DNA of 64,000 bases. Origin: Bryopsis sp. KO-2023 (Eukaryota > Chlorophyta > Ulvophyceae > Bryopsidales > Bryopsidaceae). The notes under the pieces were generated by a model, which was given only the letters and a program-made list of their open reading frames with translations, was not told where the DNA came from and searched no databases. Of the stretch, positions 52,994 to 62,062 are shown piece by piece. The position numbers were made by a program, and so were the translations under genes. The stretch lies in assembly GCA_030272585.1 (NCBI GenBank), contig BSYQ01000002.1, positions 4,588,001 through 4,652,000 of the forward strand. The letters run 5' to 3'. Position 1 is the stretch's first letter. Each line of letters begins with the position of its first letter.

Positions 52994-55806
52994 TTCTTGA
53001 ACTTTTCGCCCTCTGGACACTTACTTTGAATATGCCCAGTTTTTCCACACATATAGCATTTAGGATTTGCGCCTCCACCTCCACGTCCTTGATTCCTGCC
53101 ACCACCTCGTCCGCGACCTCGGCCACCACCCCGTCCCCGACCTCGACCTTGGCCAATGTTTTGTGCCTGGTCTGGCTGAGGTTGCTGTTGGCCACCCATC
53201 TGGTTTGCCTTATCAGTCTGGGGTTGGTTTTGCTTTTTATTTTGGCCTCGGCCTTTACCTCCGCGCCACCGTCCGCGGCCACGAAAGTTTCCTCCTCCGG
53301 ATGAGGCAATAGCATCAAGACGAGCCGCCGTCTGGATCGCCAACTCAATGCCGTGCGGCACTTGAGCCACTGTTTGTTGTTTGATATGGAACTTTAACCC
53401 GTCCACGAAGAAGAAGTATTGTTCTTCATCTGTCATGTTGGGAATCCTCAGCACTTGTTCTCGGAAAGCAACAATGTACTGGTGCACTGACCCAGTCTGT
53501 TTCAGGTTCCGTAAGGAGCGCCTGGCTACATCAGACATTCTGGTGGGTTCAAATGCTTGGACCAGTTCCTCAACAAACTCAATCCAATTTGTGATTGGAT
53601 GTCTTTTTCCTTCCCTTGTACGCAGATCCTGGACGTTTCGCCACTGAGCAGCAGCTCCGGTCAGGTTACTGCGGAAGAGCCTGAACCATACGCTCTCATC
53701 GATGTCCAAAGTCTGGCAATAGACCGTCATTTCTAGTTGCCACTCTCTGATCCATCGCTGACCATCACCTGAGAAGGCCTTTGGGAAAGGAATACGAACG
53801 GATGACGGAATCCGTCCGTGGCGATCTTGCGGAGCAGCAAAGCCTTGGTTAGGGTCTGGAGGACCCCCACCTCCACCTCCGCCACCTCCACCTCCACCTA
53901 GGTGGTACGGCCATCCACCACCCCCACCTCCACCTGGTCCGGAAAGGAAAGATCCCCCTCCACTTCCAGGTGGTCCTCCTCCGCCTCCGCCTCCACCCCC
54001 AGGCCCACCTCCGGGTCCCCCTCCACCACCACCAGATCGATTTCCACCCTGTGGCTGGCTTGATGGAGTTGAGGGATAAGAACCCCACCCGTAATACGGG
54101 TTACTCGCGGAAGGTGCTCCGTATTGGTTTACGGATTGTCCCAAACTTGGTTGGGTGCCTGGTTGGTTTCCTGGTTGGTTACCAGGTTGGGTGTTAAGAG
54201 CCGGGATTGGATAGAAGACAGACAGCGGAACTGTCGTCAGTGGTTGTGTTAACATGGATGTCGTTAGTGGTAACACACTCGTTACAGGGACACTAAGTAT
54301 GGGTCTGGCTGTGCCAAGTTGACCCGCTTGGCCGAATGGTGCGCCCATTGCCATAGTTTGTGGCGGCGCAAGACTCCATGCCGTCCGTGTTCTTGGGGAT
54401 GTAAATAAACCCCAGGAAGATGGAGAACCTCCACCCACGGAGTCTGCGACAGTTGTCGATGGGCTGCGACCACCCAATCCTCCTAACGTGGTTAGACGAG
54501 TAAAAGTACTCAGATCCGGAACAGGTGGTACCGGAAATGGGATACTGGTAAGAGGAGTGGATGACACAAAAGGAACGCTTGTGGCTGCAGCTGTCGTGGC
54601 CGGCAAAGTGACCGTGCCAGTTCCTGCTCCCATCATACCCACTACAACTGGGTCCTGAGCCGGGACTCGAACTTTCTCCCGTTTTTTCCACGCACTCAGT
54701 GTTTCTTTGAACTTAGAATCAACATACTTGGATAGATTACTTTCCAAAGTCTGCTGTTTCTCTGTCGCGTCTGATAGAAATTTCTCCATCAGTTGCATCG
54801 ACCTGTGTCCTCCTGCAGTGTCATCAGAACTCACACTGCCTCGTTCCGCTCTTCTTTGTTTGCGTTGTTCTTCGGCTTGGTGTAAGTCCCGCAACACTTT
54901 TAGGCTCTGGCTTACCAAGCCTGAGAGTGTGTCTAGCTGGCCTTGGTGGTCGACTTGCTCGCACCGAGACTCATCAGTAGTCCTAGCAAGGTTATCCAGC
55001 GTTGTCTGCTGTAGGCGCATACCTTCAGCAACTTTTGTCAGAGAGGCTTGCAGAGACAGAATTTGTTTCTCCCTGAGCGCATTGGTCTGATCAACAGCTT
55101 CAGCTTGGGTACGGGCTGATTCCTGCAGTCGATCGAGTCGTTCTTGCAGAATAGCCTCGTTATCATATTTACCCAACAGATTTCTGTCGATCCGCTCTGT
55201 GGACTTTATATTCTGTTCCAGCAATTTGTGCTGGTGGTCTAACAATTTCTGTTGTCTTTCTATAGACTCAGTATTTTGTTTGACCTGCTTCTGGGCCTCC
55301 TTCCTGACATAGAGCACGAACTGCTCATATTCCTCTTTCAGGTCGCCTTTTAAGGTCGACTCTGCACGCTGAACCTGCTCGTGAACTTGTCCTTCCAGGT
55401 TTTGTGCGACCTCTTGCACATTCGAGGAGACAGCGGCATACACATGCTCAGCTGTGTCCCTAAGTTGTCCCTCGTCCACACCATGAACATGCACCTCCTG
55501 CTGGTGGACGTTTATGTGCTGATGTTCATGGTGAAGGATGTTGGTGACTTCTATTGTCGGGACGTCCTCCATATCCTCATCATACTCCTCGTCCCCGGAC
55601 TCTTCCGACTCTTGTTCAGAGTCTAAGTCTGCGTCCGGTTCCTCAACCTGGTCGGGTACATGTCTGTCCCACTGCAAATCATGTATTTGCTGCGCTGGTG
55701 GGTGCACCACATCTGGATAGACCACGGGAATTAGTTGGTTATCCTCCACCACTTCCTCCTCAGGAGGTGGAATAGGTGGTAGTTGTGGCGGCGTCTGGCC
55801 GGACAT
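52969..55806 (-). CDS. gag: Chromovirus Gag
   Basis: 945 codons from ATG 55806, intact. An acidic proline-rich N-terminus (PPIPPPEEEVVEDNQ, QESEESGDEEYDEDME) is followed by a histidine-rich stretch and a long coiled coil (about residues 110-330). Then comes a serine/threonine-rich linker and a glycine/proline-rich part at about 590-660. The retrotransposon gag fold lies around 690-810 (WIREWQLEMTVYCQTLDIDE, GAAAQWRNVQDLR). The tail has RGG repeats and one CCHC knuckle CYMCGKTGHIQSKC at about 917-930. At 945 residues it is long for Ty3/gypsy Gag (usually 300-500); the extra length is the N-terminal acidic and coiled-coil extension. It overlaps the pol frame by at least 25 nt in the -1 phase. 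Confidence 0.92.
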   Translation of the reverse strand: MSGQTPPQLPPIPPPEEEVVEDNQLIPVVYPDVVHPPAQQIHDLQWDRHVPDQVEEPDADLDSEQESEESGDEEYDEDMEDVPTIEVTNILHHEHQHINVHQQEVHVHGVDEGQLRDTAEHVYAAVSSNVQEVAQNLEGQVHEQVQRAESTLKGDLKEEYEQFVLYVRKEAQKQVKQNTESIERQQKLLDHQHKLLEQNIKSTERIDRNLLGKYDNEAILQERLDRLQESARTQAEAVDQTNALREKQILSLQASLTKVAEGMRLQQTTLDNLARTTDESRCEQVDHQGQLDTLSGLVSQSLKVLRDLHQAEEQRKQRRAERGSVSSDDTAGGHRSMQLMEKFLSDATEKQQTLESNLSKYVDSKFKETLSAWKKREKVRVPAQDPVVVGMMGAGTGTVTLPATTAAATSVPFVSSTPLTSIPFPVPPVPDLSTFTRLTTLGGLGGRSPSTTVADSVGGGSPSSWGLFTSPRTRTAWSLAPPQTMAMGAPFGQAGQLGTARPILSVPVTSVLPLTTSMLTQPLTTVPLSVFYPIPALNTQPGNQPGNQPGTQPSLGQSVNQYGAPSASNPYYGWGSYPSTPSSQPQGGNRSGGGGGGPGGGPGGGGGGGGGPPGSGGGSFLSGPGGGGGGGWPYHLGGGGGGGGGGGGPPDPNQGFAAPQDRHGRIPSSVRIPFPKAFSGDGQRWIREWQLEMTVYCQTLDIDESVWFRLFRSNLTGAAAQWRNVQDLRTREGKRHPITNWIEFVEELVQAFEPTRMSDVARRSLRNLKQTGSVHQYIVAFREQVLRIPNMTDEEQYFFFVDGLKFHIKQQTVAQVPHGIELAIQTAARLDAIASSGGGNFRGRGRWRGGKGRGQNKKQNQPQTDKANQMGGQQQPQPDQAQNIGQGRGRGRGGGRGRGRGGGRNQGRGGGGANPKCYMCGKTGHIQSKCPEGEKFKKWLNEKAG
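52984..52990 (-). promoter_or_regulatory. Candidate -1 frameshift heptamer GTTAAAC
   Basis: In the gag/pol overlap the minus strand reads G TTA AAC in the gag frame, and pol lies in the -1 frame. GTTAAAC is a known slippery heptamer in some RNA viruses. No downstream pseudoknot was modelled. The alternative is initiation at the pol ATG 52993. Confidence 0.35.
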
Positions 55807-56451
55807 GTTATTTGAGTGAAATCCGCCGGGAATTGTGTTAGCGAACAGGAAAGTTCTCGGTTTTTCCGTAGAACTGTTTCCGACTTTTCCGCGGGAAAAG
55901 ATGGGAACTTTCTGGTGTCAGACAGTGTTTGGGTGTAAGCTACTATCCGTCGTGAGATTTTCCAGCGATATTTAGTAATTCCGACTGGAATCAGACGGTG
56001 CGGTACTTGTCCTCCGGAAAGAGTGACTGTTAGTAATCGGACGGGGCGGTGGACGGTCTGGTTTCTGTCAGGTCGTCAGAACCAGAGTCGTCTCGCTCTC
56101 GTTTCCGAACTTTCCGGGGTACAGTCGCACGTTCGTGTTTCGAACGTCTGCTCACGCGGTCGCCTGCCCGAACGACTGTTTTTCCTGCGCTTTTCCGACG
56201 TTTTTCTCTCGACTTCTACAGATCTATAGATCTGCGAGTCAGTTCACTAGTGGACTCCGATTGTTTCGCGACTTCGCCTGGACGTTGTAAGCGACAACGC
56301 GAGAGTATCGCTCACTCTCGAAAGGTATCTTCGCCCTCTCACGCCCCTTGGAACTAACGAGTTCCAGATCTGTGGGATTTAGTAATCCCTAGGGTCAGAT
56401 CTTTGGGGGGGTTGCGCGAGTTCGCCTGTGGAGTGCGCCTGGCCTCGACCG
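55807..56451 (-). other. Chromovirus 5' leader
   Basis: Untranslated region between the primer-binding site and gag, 645 bp, no frame of note on the minus strand. It has hexamer-rich pyrimidine/purine segments and the GGGAAAAGATGGGAACTTTC word shared with the pol-third-ORF spacer. Confidence 0.7.
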
Positions 56452-56463
56452 GCTCCGAAACCA
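56452..56463 (-). promoter_or_regulatory. Primer-binding site of chromovirus
   Basis: Minus strand TGGTTTCGGAGC, two bases inside the 5' LTR, the same 12-mer as families A, B and C. Confidence 0.88.
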
Positions 56464-56465
56464 AA

Positions 56466-56497
56466 TGATAAGGGGGTCTAGGACCCCGAGACACAAG

Positions 56498-56534
<37 letters not shown>

Positions 56535-56636
56535 TCATTGGGAAGATTAAGTTTTACAGGAGGGCCCCCTGCCCTATAAACCCTGTCGTACTCCCAATTG
56601 TACTACATAACACCCCAAACCCGAGTACTACTATCA
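56466..56636 (-). repeat. Chromovirus 5' LTR
   Basis: 171 bp, TGATAAGGGGGTC ... ACTACTATCA. It resembles the LTR fragment at 1-159 more closely than the 3' LTR at 46062. Confidence 0.93.
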
Positions 56637-56875
56637 GTTCTCAAGGGTTCTTCCCATCCCCAAGCACAAAGTCTTCACGCGAAAGGCTTTTTAAGTTACA
56701 CATGAGTTATAGATGATAAGGTACCGTGCTTACAAAATCAAGTATCAAAAAACCGAATTTATGTCCACAAAAAAGGGGTTACAATACGTGAACTTCGAAA
56801 ACAAGTTGAACTTTTTTTTTTAATTCGCTCTAAAAATTTTAGGGTTGTTTTGCAGAATAATAAAAGAATAACTAA

Positions 56876-57234
56876 AACATGCCATGGTTGCAACAAGTTC
56901 CATTTCCATTATAAATGCGGTAGTCTTCAGAGCGAATGTGAATGTCCACTATCCTTCTGCTAAAGGCAATTGAAATAATAAATAAAAAAATAAAGAAATA
57001 ATTTACCCGAATTAAGCTCTTTTTCTGTGGAGTTTAATTTTGATTGTTCTATTTTATAGCTGTTTACGAAGATGCCATATGACGTTAGATGAAGCATTAT
57101 CCACTAGGTGTCCCCGTTGCAATAACTTGTGCACGTGCCCAAATTGCCTTCATAACAAGAAATTGGCAGGGCTGTTAAATATATTTTCTGACACCAATTA
57201 TGTTGGGGTACGCTTTCTTCCATGTCAGACCTAG
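56876..57234 (+). pseudogene. Cysteine-rich zinc-finger exons, CDCA7/JmjC-associated type
   Basis: The first piece, about 56876-56961, reads TCHGCNKFHFHYKCG and SECECPLSFC and then stops. The second, after a typical acceptor TTGTTCTATTTTATAG (ending 57059), reads CLRRCHMTLDEALSTRCPRC and NNLCTCPNCLHNKKLAGLL to a stop at 57234. The order CxxC, CxxC, then EA(x)nCPxC-x3-CxC-x2-C resembles the zf-4CXXC_R1 fold of CDCA7 proteins and of plant JmjC/KDM3 demethylases (CPxCRGxCNCxxC). A clear GT donor after the first piece was not found, so this may be a decayed gene. The domain is chromatin-associated in known families. Confidence 0.45.
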
Positions 57235-57769
57235 CGAATTGTAGTAGATTGGCGAGGATGAAACGATTTACTTGTGAACGAGTTATGACATAAATATCTA
57301 TATATGTTACACCTAAACGCGGTTACAATATGTGTGAAGTTAAAGCATAAAACAGTTCTTATCTTTGTGCCCATGTCTTCCATCCGTGGATGTGTGGCCG
57401 GAGTGGCACATAAAGGGAAACCTCGGCTCCTTTGTGTGGAACATTGAAAAGGAACGGGATGATTAGGGTGACTAAATAGTGCACCAGGCATTAAAAAATT
57501 CGATCCAAGAAAAAAAAAGGAGGTTATTCATCTCAAACAAATGCTTCCAAGAAACGGAATACAAAACAAGGGCCCTCCGCACACCCAATATTTTTGAAAC
57601 GCCATCTCATTCCCTCGATATGTAGTTTTTAGAGTTTCGAAGAGGACTAAGAAACTAGCCCTAAGCAGATTGGGACAGCGTTCCGGAACATGGACATATA
57701 ACAATACGGCATGAAAGGCTCCAAAGGAGGACAGAAAAGTAGTCTTTGGTTTTTAACTTCTTGGATCTG
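57235..57769. other. No gene recognised
   Basis: AT-rich between the zinc-finger exons and the hAT-like MITE. No long frame or repeat. Confidence 0.5.
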
Positions 57770-57777
57770 CATACAAT

Positions 57778-58383
57778 CAGAGATAGGACTTTACGGTTAC
57801 GATCACCGTAACCGGACCGTAACCACCGTAACCGTACCGTAACCGGACCACTATTTCGGTCGGAAAATCGTACGGTTACGGCCGTAACCGTAGCTCCGTA
57901 CCGCTCCGTACCGGACCGTACTGACCGTAACGGCCGTAACAACCGTAAACCGTAGAAAGTGACCCCCGCAGGGTCCCGCGATTCCAAAAGAACCCAGAGG
58001 GATTCGAACCTGCGACCCTACAGACTGCAACCTAAGAGCATCCCCACCGCGGAACTCATCCTCATCTCAAATCGCGCACGTGCGAGCGACTCGCGACTAT
58101 CGTTACGAATTTGTAACGATAGTCGCGAGTCGCTCGCACGTGCGCGAGTTGAGATGAGGATGAGTTCCGCGGTGGGGATGCTCTAACGCTTTAGCACTGA
58201 ACCACACTACTTCACGATGATTTAGGGCCTGCCATAGCTATACCGTACCTGTTTCGTACCGTAAAAACAGCATATTACTCCGGTTACGGTACGGAGTTAC
58301 GACCGTAGTACGGTGACCGTAACCCGACCGTAACCCGACCGGACCGGAGCCGGACCAAGAAATCGGCCCAAGTCCTATCTCTA
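57778..58383. mobile_element. hAT-like MITE, copy 2, with nested palindromic MITE
   Basis: Ends CAGAGATAGGACTT ... AAGTCCTATCTCTA, with an exact 8-bp target duplication CATACAAT (57770-57777 and 58384-58391). It has the same ACCGTAAC-rich arms and tRNA-like core as 21725-22190. It is 606 bp because a 148-bp element plus a TAA duplication interrupts the tRNA-like part. Without that insert it is about 455 bp, matching copy 1. Confidence 0.9.
58036..58183. mobile_element. Palindromic MITE with TAA duplication (PIF/Harbinger-like)
   Basis: 148 bp that is an almost perfect inverted repeat over its whole length: GAGCATCCCCACCGCGGAAC ... GTTCCGCGGTGGGGATGCTC, with the turn at ACGAATTTGTAACG. The target duplication TAA lies at 58033-58035 and 58184-58186. 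A 3-bp TAA/TTA duplication is typical of PIF/Harbinger and its Tourist-like MITEs. The undisturbed site is visible in copy 1 of the host MITE (CCTAACGC). Confidence 0.88.
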
Positions 58384-58391
58384 CATACAAT

Positions 58392-58678
58392 GGATTTATT
58401 TGGATCACAAAAACCGAATTCTTTTGGTATTTCGGGAAATGTTGAGAGAAGTAATTCATCTAAACCTGATAATATCTTGTGATTTTTTTTTATGGCGCCG
58501 AAAATATATCGCGCAATGTTACGTTTGATTTTACTTCAAATCATAAAAAAGGTATAAAAGAGTTCTCTTTCTTTTAAAGTATTTTTAATCAGAATTAGTC
58601 AAATCCGGATAAGCGGCTACATATATATATTTTTTAGATGGAGGGATCAACCCTGATTGCCATTAGGAAGGTAGTAAT
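58392..58678. other. No gene recognised
   Basis: AT-rich spacer, no frame of note. Confidence 0.5.
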
Positions 58679-58680
58679 TA

Positions 58681-58870
58681 CCGTAGATAGGGTAATGTTT
58701 GCGCGCATGAACTTTCGCGTGTTTTATGTTTGCGACACTAATTTTTGCGATTCAATCTGGTCGCAAAAATTAGTGCAACGCGAAAATTAGACTCCGCAAA
58801 AAAAAAGGCTGCGCGAAAAAAAGGCAGCGCAAAAAAAAGGTTGCGCAAAAAAAAGGTTGCGCAAACAGAA
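58681..58870. repeat. Left end of pogo-like element: terminal and subterminal repeats
   Basis: The terminal inverted repeat is followed by TTTGCGACACTAATTTTTGCGA, its near inverse TCGCAAAAATTAGTGCAACGCG, and four GCGCAAAAAAAAGG-type units to about 58865. The mirror set lies at 61085-61155. Confidence 0.8.
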
Positions 58871-59088
58871 CACCGCACGAACGAAGGGTCTTTCGAAAGA
58901 ACATCAGAACTCCTGCTTAAAAAAACGTTCACAAGCGAGCATTCCCGGTTACAACCAATTCAGTGTTCCCTGAAAATCAGTCGCGACCTCTGCGACTCCA
59001 TTTCTCGAGTATGTGACGACAGCACTCCCAAGAAATCGATCCCATTCAAACAAAGAACACAAAAAAACACAATAGCGAAAGGGAACCT

Positions 59089-60684
59089 TCACCCTTCATC
59101 TTCTGTCGCGAAGGAGAGCCCTCGAAACTCGTCAAAAAATTCCATGTCGAGATCAAACAAACCGTCGACGTCGTCGTCCGAAACGTCCCAAATTTCGCTC
59201 TCATAGCCTCCCAAATCTGTCGGCCCACCAGCAGTTCCAGGCTCCACCGCATCATCGTTTCCACCACCTTCGTTTCTCTCAGCTCCAACTTCCACGTCTC
59301 GAACAAGCCCACCAGCTTTGAACCCATTTCTTATTATCTCCCTCTGACCTTTCAAATAGTCATACAGCGCTATCAGCCACTTCGCGTGCACTTCGCGCAA
59401 CCTCGCCCAAGTCATGTCAACTTTCACGTTGCTCGGCTCCACACCCTCGTCCAACTTCTTTGCCACCTCTGCTGAGTACCACTCGTTAAAGCGCTTACGA
59501 AGGAAGTTTTTAGCAGCCCTGTTCACTGAGATATCCAGTGGTTGTAATCTGTCGGTACACCCTTCTGGGATGTAAACGCATTTAATGTGATTCGATTCCA
59601 GAGTTTCCAAAAACTCTCCATTGCTGTGAGCGGAAAACTTGTCGAGCAAAAGCAAAGCTACTTGGTTTTCACAACTCAATTCGCTTCTCTTTGCCTCCAC
59701 ATAGGGTACTATAACATCAGTTGCAAGTTTTTTTAGGGACTCCCCATTAGCCCAATGCCTTGGAGTATGCCAAACCTTGAAACCATCAACACCCACAAGT
59801 CTCGATGGATGCACACGATTGGTCTTTCCGGCATATAAAACTTGGATGTCCCCCAAACCTCCACTCATATCCACCAAGAATGTTGCGGTAATTTGTCGCC
59901 CTTCTTTTTGCATCCCAATCGCAACCCGCTTCGATCCTTTAAGAGCATAAGTGTAATCACTTGATGGGGCTACTTCGACCCCTGTCTCGTCTATGTTCAA
60001 CACCAATTCATCGGGGATTTTGTGTTCATCAATCTTTGCAAAAACGGTGTCAAGAAACTCAGTCTTCACACCCAAGAATTCTGCGTCGGACATTTGCAAA
60101 CCACTTGTGGTGGTGCCTCTTCTTCTCGTAAAACCCATCCGTCTCAAAATAGAGCGCCCCCAATGATAGCCGAGATCGATGTGGCCACCATACTCTGTCA
60201 AAGAACTTTTGTCCGAGGCTTTCAACACTCCTACTCCTGCAGCAACTGCGATGAGGGGGTTGATAGCCGTGCCACACTTTCGCAACGCTCGCAAATAATC
60301 TTGAACGGATTTATCAAAACGACCGAGCTTGAGAGGAGGGCCACGACTCAATGTATTTAGCTCGGAGACATCTCCACCTTCACTCAACAGATGCAAATAC
60401 TTTTTTTTGAAAGAACGCACAACGCTCTCATTCAGTGTCCCCTTGATTCGTTTATACTTCCTCAAAGCCGATGCGTTTCCCTGCTCAGCCGCATGCTTCC
60501 CGATCTCAGCCCGTTCCGACGGGGTATAATGGGCATACGGACCTTTTCTCTTGTTTTTTTTCTTCTCCCCCTCCAAGACTTTCAATACTTCTGCGTTCGC
60601 ACTTTCAAACTGTGCTGATGTGCAAGGAGGCACCTCCCTTTTGAAATACTTCAGGATCCCTCGGCCTTGATTCGACGACGACAT
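59089..60684 (-). CDS. pogo-like DDE transposase
   Basis: 531 residues from ATG 60684; the frame is open up to a GTG at 60753. A basic N-terminal region with helix-turn-helix character (YTPSERAEIGKHAAEQGNAS, RSFKKKYLHLL) is followed by a CENP-B-like/HTH segment (SLTEYGGHIDLGYHWGRSIL). The DDE_1 catalytic core then shows ELVLNIDETGVEV (first D), LLLLDKFSAHSNGEFL (second D) and GCTDRLQPLDISVNRAAKNF (third D region). The C-terminus is strongly acidic (EIWDVSDDDVDGLFDLDMEF). It recognises the terminal repeats and cuts at TA. No frameshift or stop. The acidic tail may bind host factors, which is inference. Confidence 0.93.
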   Translation of the reverse strand: MSSSNQGRGILKYFKREVPPCTSAQFESANAEVLKVLEGEKKKNKRKGPYAHYTPSERAEIGKHAAEQGNASALRKYKRIKGTLNESVVRSFKKKYLHLLSEGGDVSELNTLSRGPPLKLGRFDKSVQDYLRALRKCGTAINPLIAVAAGVGVLKASDKSSLTEYGGHIDLGYHWGRSILRRMGFTRRRGTTTSGLQMSDAEFLGVKTEFLDTVFAKIDEHKIPDELVLNIDETGVEVAPSSDYTYALKGSKRVAIGMQKEGRQITATFLVDMSGGLGDIQVLYAGKTNRVHPSRLVGVDGFKVWHTPRHWANGESLKKLATDVIVPYVEAKRSELSCENQVALLLLDKFSAHSNGEFLETLESNHIKCVYIPEGCTDRLQPLDISVNRAAKNFLRKRFNEWYSAEVAKKLDEGVEPSNVKVDMTWARLREVHAKWLIALYDYLKGQREIIRNGFKAGGLVRDVEVGAERNEGGGNDDAVEPGTAGGPTDLGGYESEIWDVSDDDVDGLFDLDMEFFDEFRGLSFATEDEG

Positions 60685-60984
60685 CGCACCACTTTGCCTT
60701 TGATTATTTCGAAATAACGTCGCCAGACTCCTCCAGGACGGAGCGACAAACACACTTTCGGCACTGGAATTCGCACGATCAGTAACCGTCGTTGATCAGC
60801 CACTAGCCACTGTGAGATTGAGAATGGTTTTGCGAGTGAGCGAGAATAGTGAGAGCGAGATGTGCTGATGTACTGAAGTAGTGCTGTAGTGAAGTAGTGC
60901 GGTTTGGAGTGCACGTACTGAAAAAAAATAAAATTAACGGGGCACAACTCTGTGGAACACACGAACACTGTGTTTGCGCTGGTT

Positions 60985-61080
60985 TTTGTTCGCGTTGGTA
61001 GGATGTTTGCACTGATCTTTGTTTGCGTTGGTGGGATGTTTGCGTTGGTCTTTGTTTGCGTTGGTGGGATGTCTGCGCGC
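60985..61080. repeat. TTTGCGTTGGTGGGATG tandem repeat in pogo-like element
   Basis: About three units of roughly 35 bp (TTTGTTTGCGTTGGTGGGAT, TTTGCGTTGGTC) lie between the transposase start and the right end. They share TTTGCG with the terminal repeat and may add binding sites. Confidence 0.75.
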
Positions 61081-61180
61081 GCTTGTTAATTGCGGTGCTT
61101 CAATTTTTGCGACACTAATTTTTGCGATTTTTCCTGCTCGCAAAAATTAATCCAACGCAAACATTACCCTATCTACGGTA

Positions 61181-61832
61181 ATTAGCTCTTACGGAATAGC
61201 GGAAAAGATGTTATAGCACTCACTCCCGATCGTGTTCGAAGAAATGTTACGACTTGAAGACCACTTCCTCCACGACAGTGGTGCAGGAATGATGAGCTCT
61301 TGTATTATTAAGATTGAAAACACCATTTACAAATCTTCGTAAGTGAGACCAAGAGTTATTGAAAATGTGGAGGAGCAATTAAGAGGCAAAGAACAATTAG
61401 TTTAAAATCTAATGATTATCATCCATAACAATTAATCGAGCCATCGGCACTGTTTTGCCTATATGTTACCTTGCTCGGGCTTGTTGGGTGTTGTTACAAT
61501 GACCATAATATATGTGACCCACGGATTAATCCAACACAAAGTAGATTTCGATAAAAGTGTCGATATAAGTATTAGTTTTTATTGATATTCAAATAGAAAG
61601 GCATTTTGTTTTATGGATCAAATCCGTTCAGCAATTCAAGGTGTTGTACGATTGGTCTAGATTACGTCGGATCGATTACGTATCCAGAAATTCATCTTGA
61701 GTCTAGATTCTTGTCATTGATCCGTTTAAAATTAATACAGCAAGCGAATAGTGCACAAAATTAAACTAATAACCAGATAACTAAATATAACAATTAAAAG
61801 ATTCGAGTTGGGAACGAGGAGCTCTACAAAGA
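61181..61832. other. No gene recognised
   Basis: AT-rich, no long frame. Confidence 0.5.
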
Positions 61833-62062
61833 ATGAACAAGATTGAATTGCCGAGGGGAGTGTGGTCGGAGGCGGCCCACATCAACCTGCTCGAGTTACG
61901 AGCGATTTTCTTGGGCTCGAGCATTTCTGTCATAAAGTAGGATTGGGAAAGGGTTCGTCTATGGCGTCGTTTACACACAGACTCGGAGGTGGCCTTCACT
62001 GCATCCTACATGGACGGACTCACTCGAGCGATCTTTACAATGTTCTCGAGGTTTACGGTTAG
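61833..62062 (+). pseudogene. RNase H remnant of a retroelement
   Basis: From ATG 61833 one frame reads GVWSEAAHINLLELRAIFLG, with the E-helix motif HIN-LELRAI of retroelement RNase H. It stops near 61940. A second frame then reads LHTDSEVAFTASYMDGLTRA, matching the HTDS block, to about 62060. One indel separates them. The RT upstream is not recognisable. The style is nearest to DIRS-type RNase H. Confidence 0.45.

Larger units (their letters stand above)
46062..56636 (-). mobile_element. Ty3/gypsy chromovirus with inverted internal block and extra third ORF
   Basis: Bounded by LTRs of 175 bp (46062-46236) and 171 bp (56466-56636), with the primer-binding site at 56452-56463 and a purine tract beside the left LTR, so it reads on the minus strand. 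The order is leader, gag, protease-RT, an inverted block with RNase H and the integrase zinc domain, integrase core with GPF/Y module and chromodomain, and a third ORF. The flanks CCTAT (left) and GTTCT (right) do not form a target duplication, and the LTRs differ at many positions. It may be a recombinant of two copies. The RT catalytic motif is mutated and pol is inverted internally, so it is non-autonomous now. Confidence 0.93.
58681..61178 (-). mobile_element. Complete pogo-like DNA transposon
   Basis: 2498 bp with perfect 23-bp terminal inverted repeats CCGTAGATAGGGTAATGTTTGCG (58681-58703) and its complement (61156-61178), flanked by TA (58679-58680 and 61179-61180). Both ends carry subterminal copies of GCGACACTAATTTTTGCGA and TCGCAAAAATTAGTG-like words, possible transposase-binding sites. 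It encodes one open transposase on the minus strand. With intact ends and ORF it may still be active. Confidence 0.93.
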
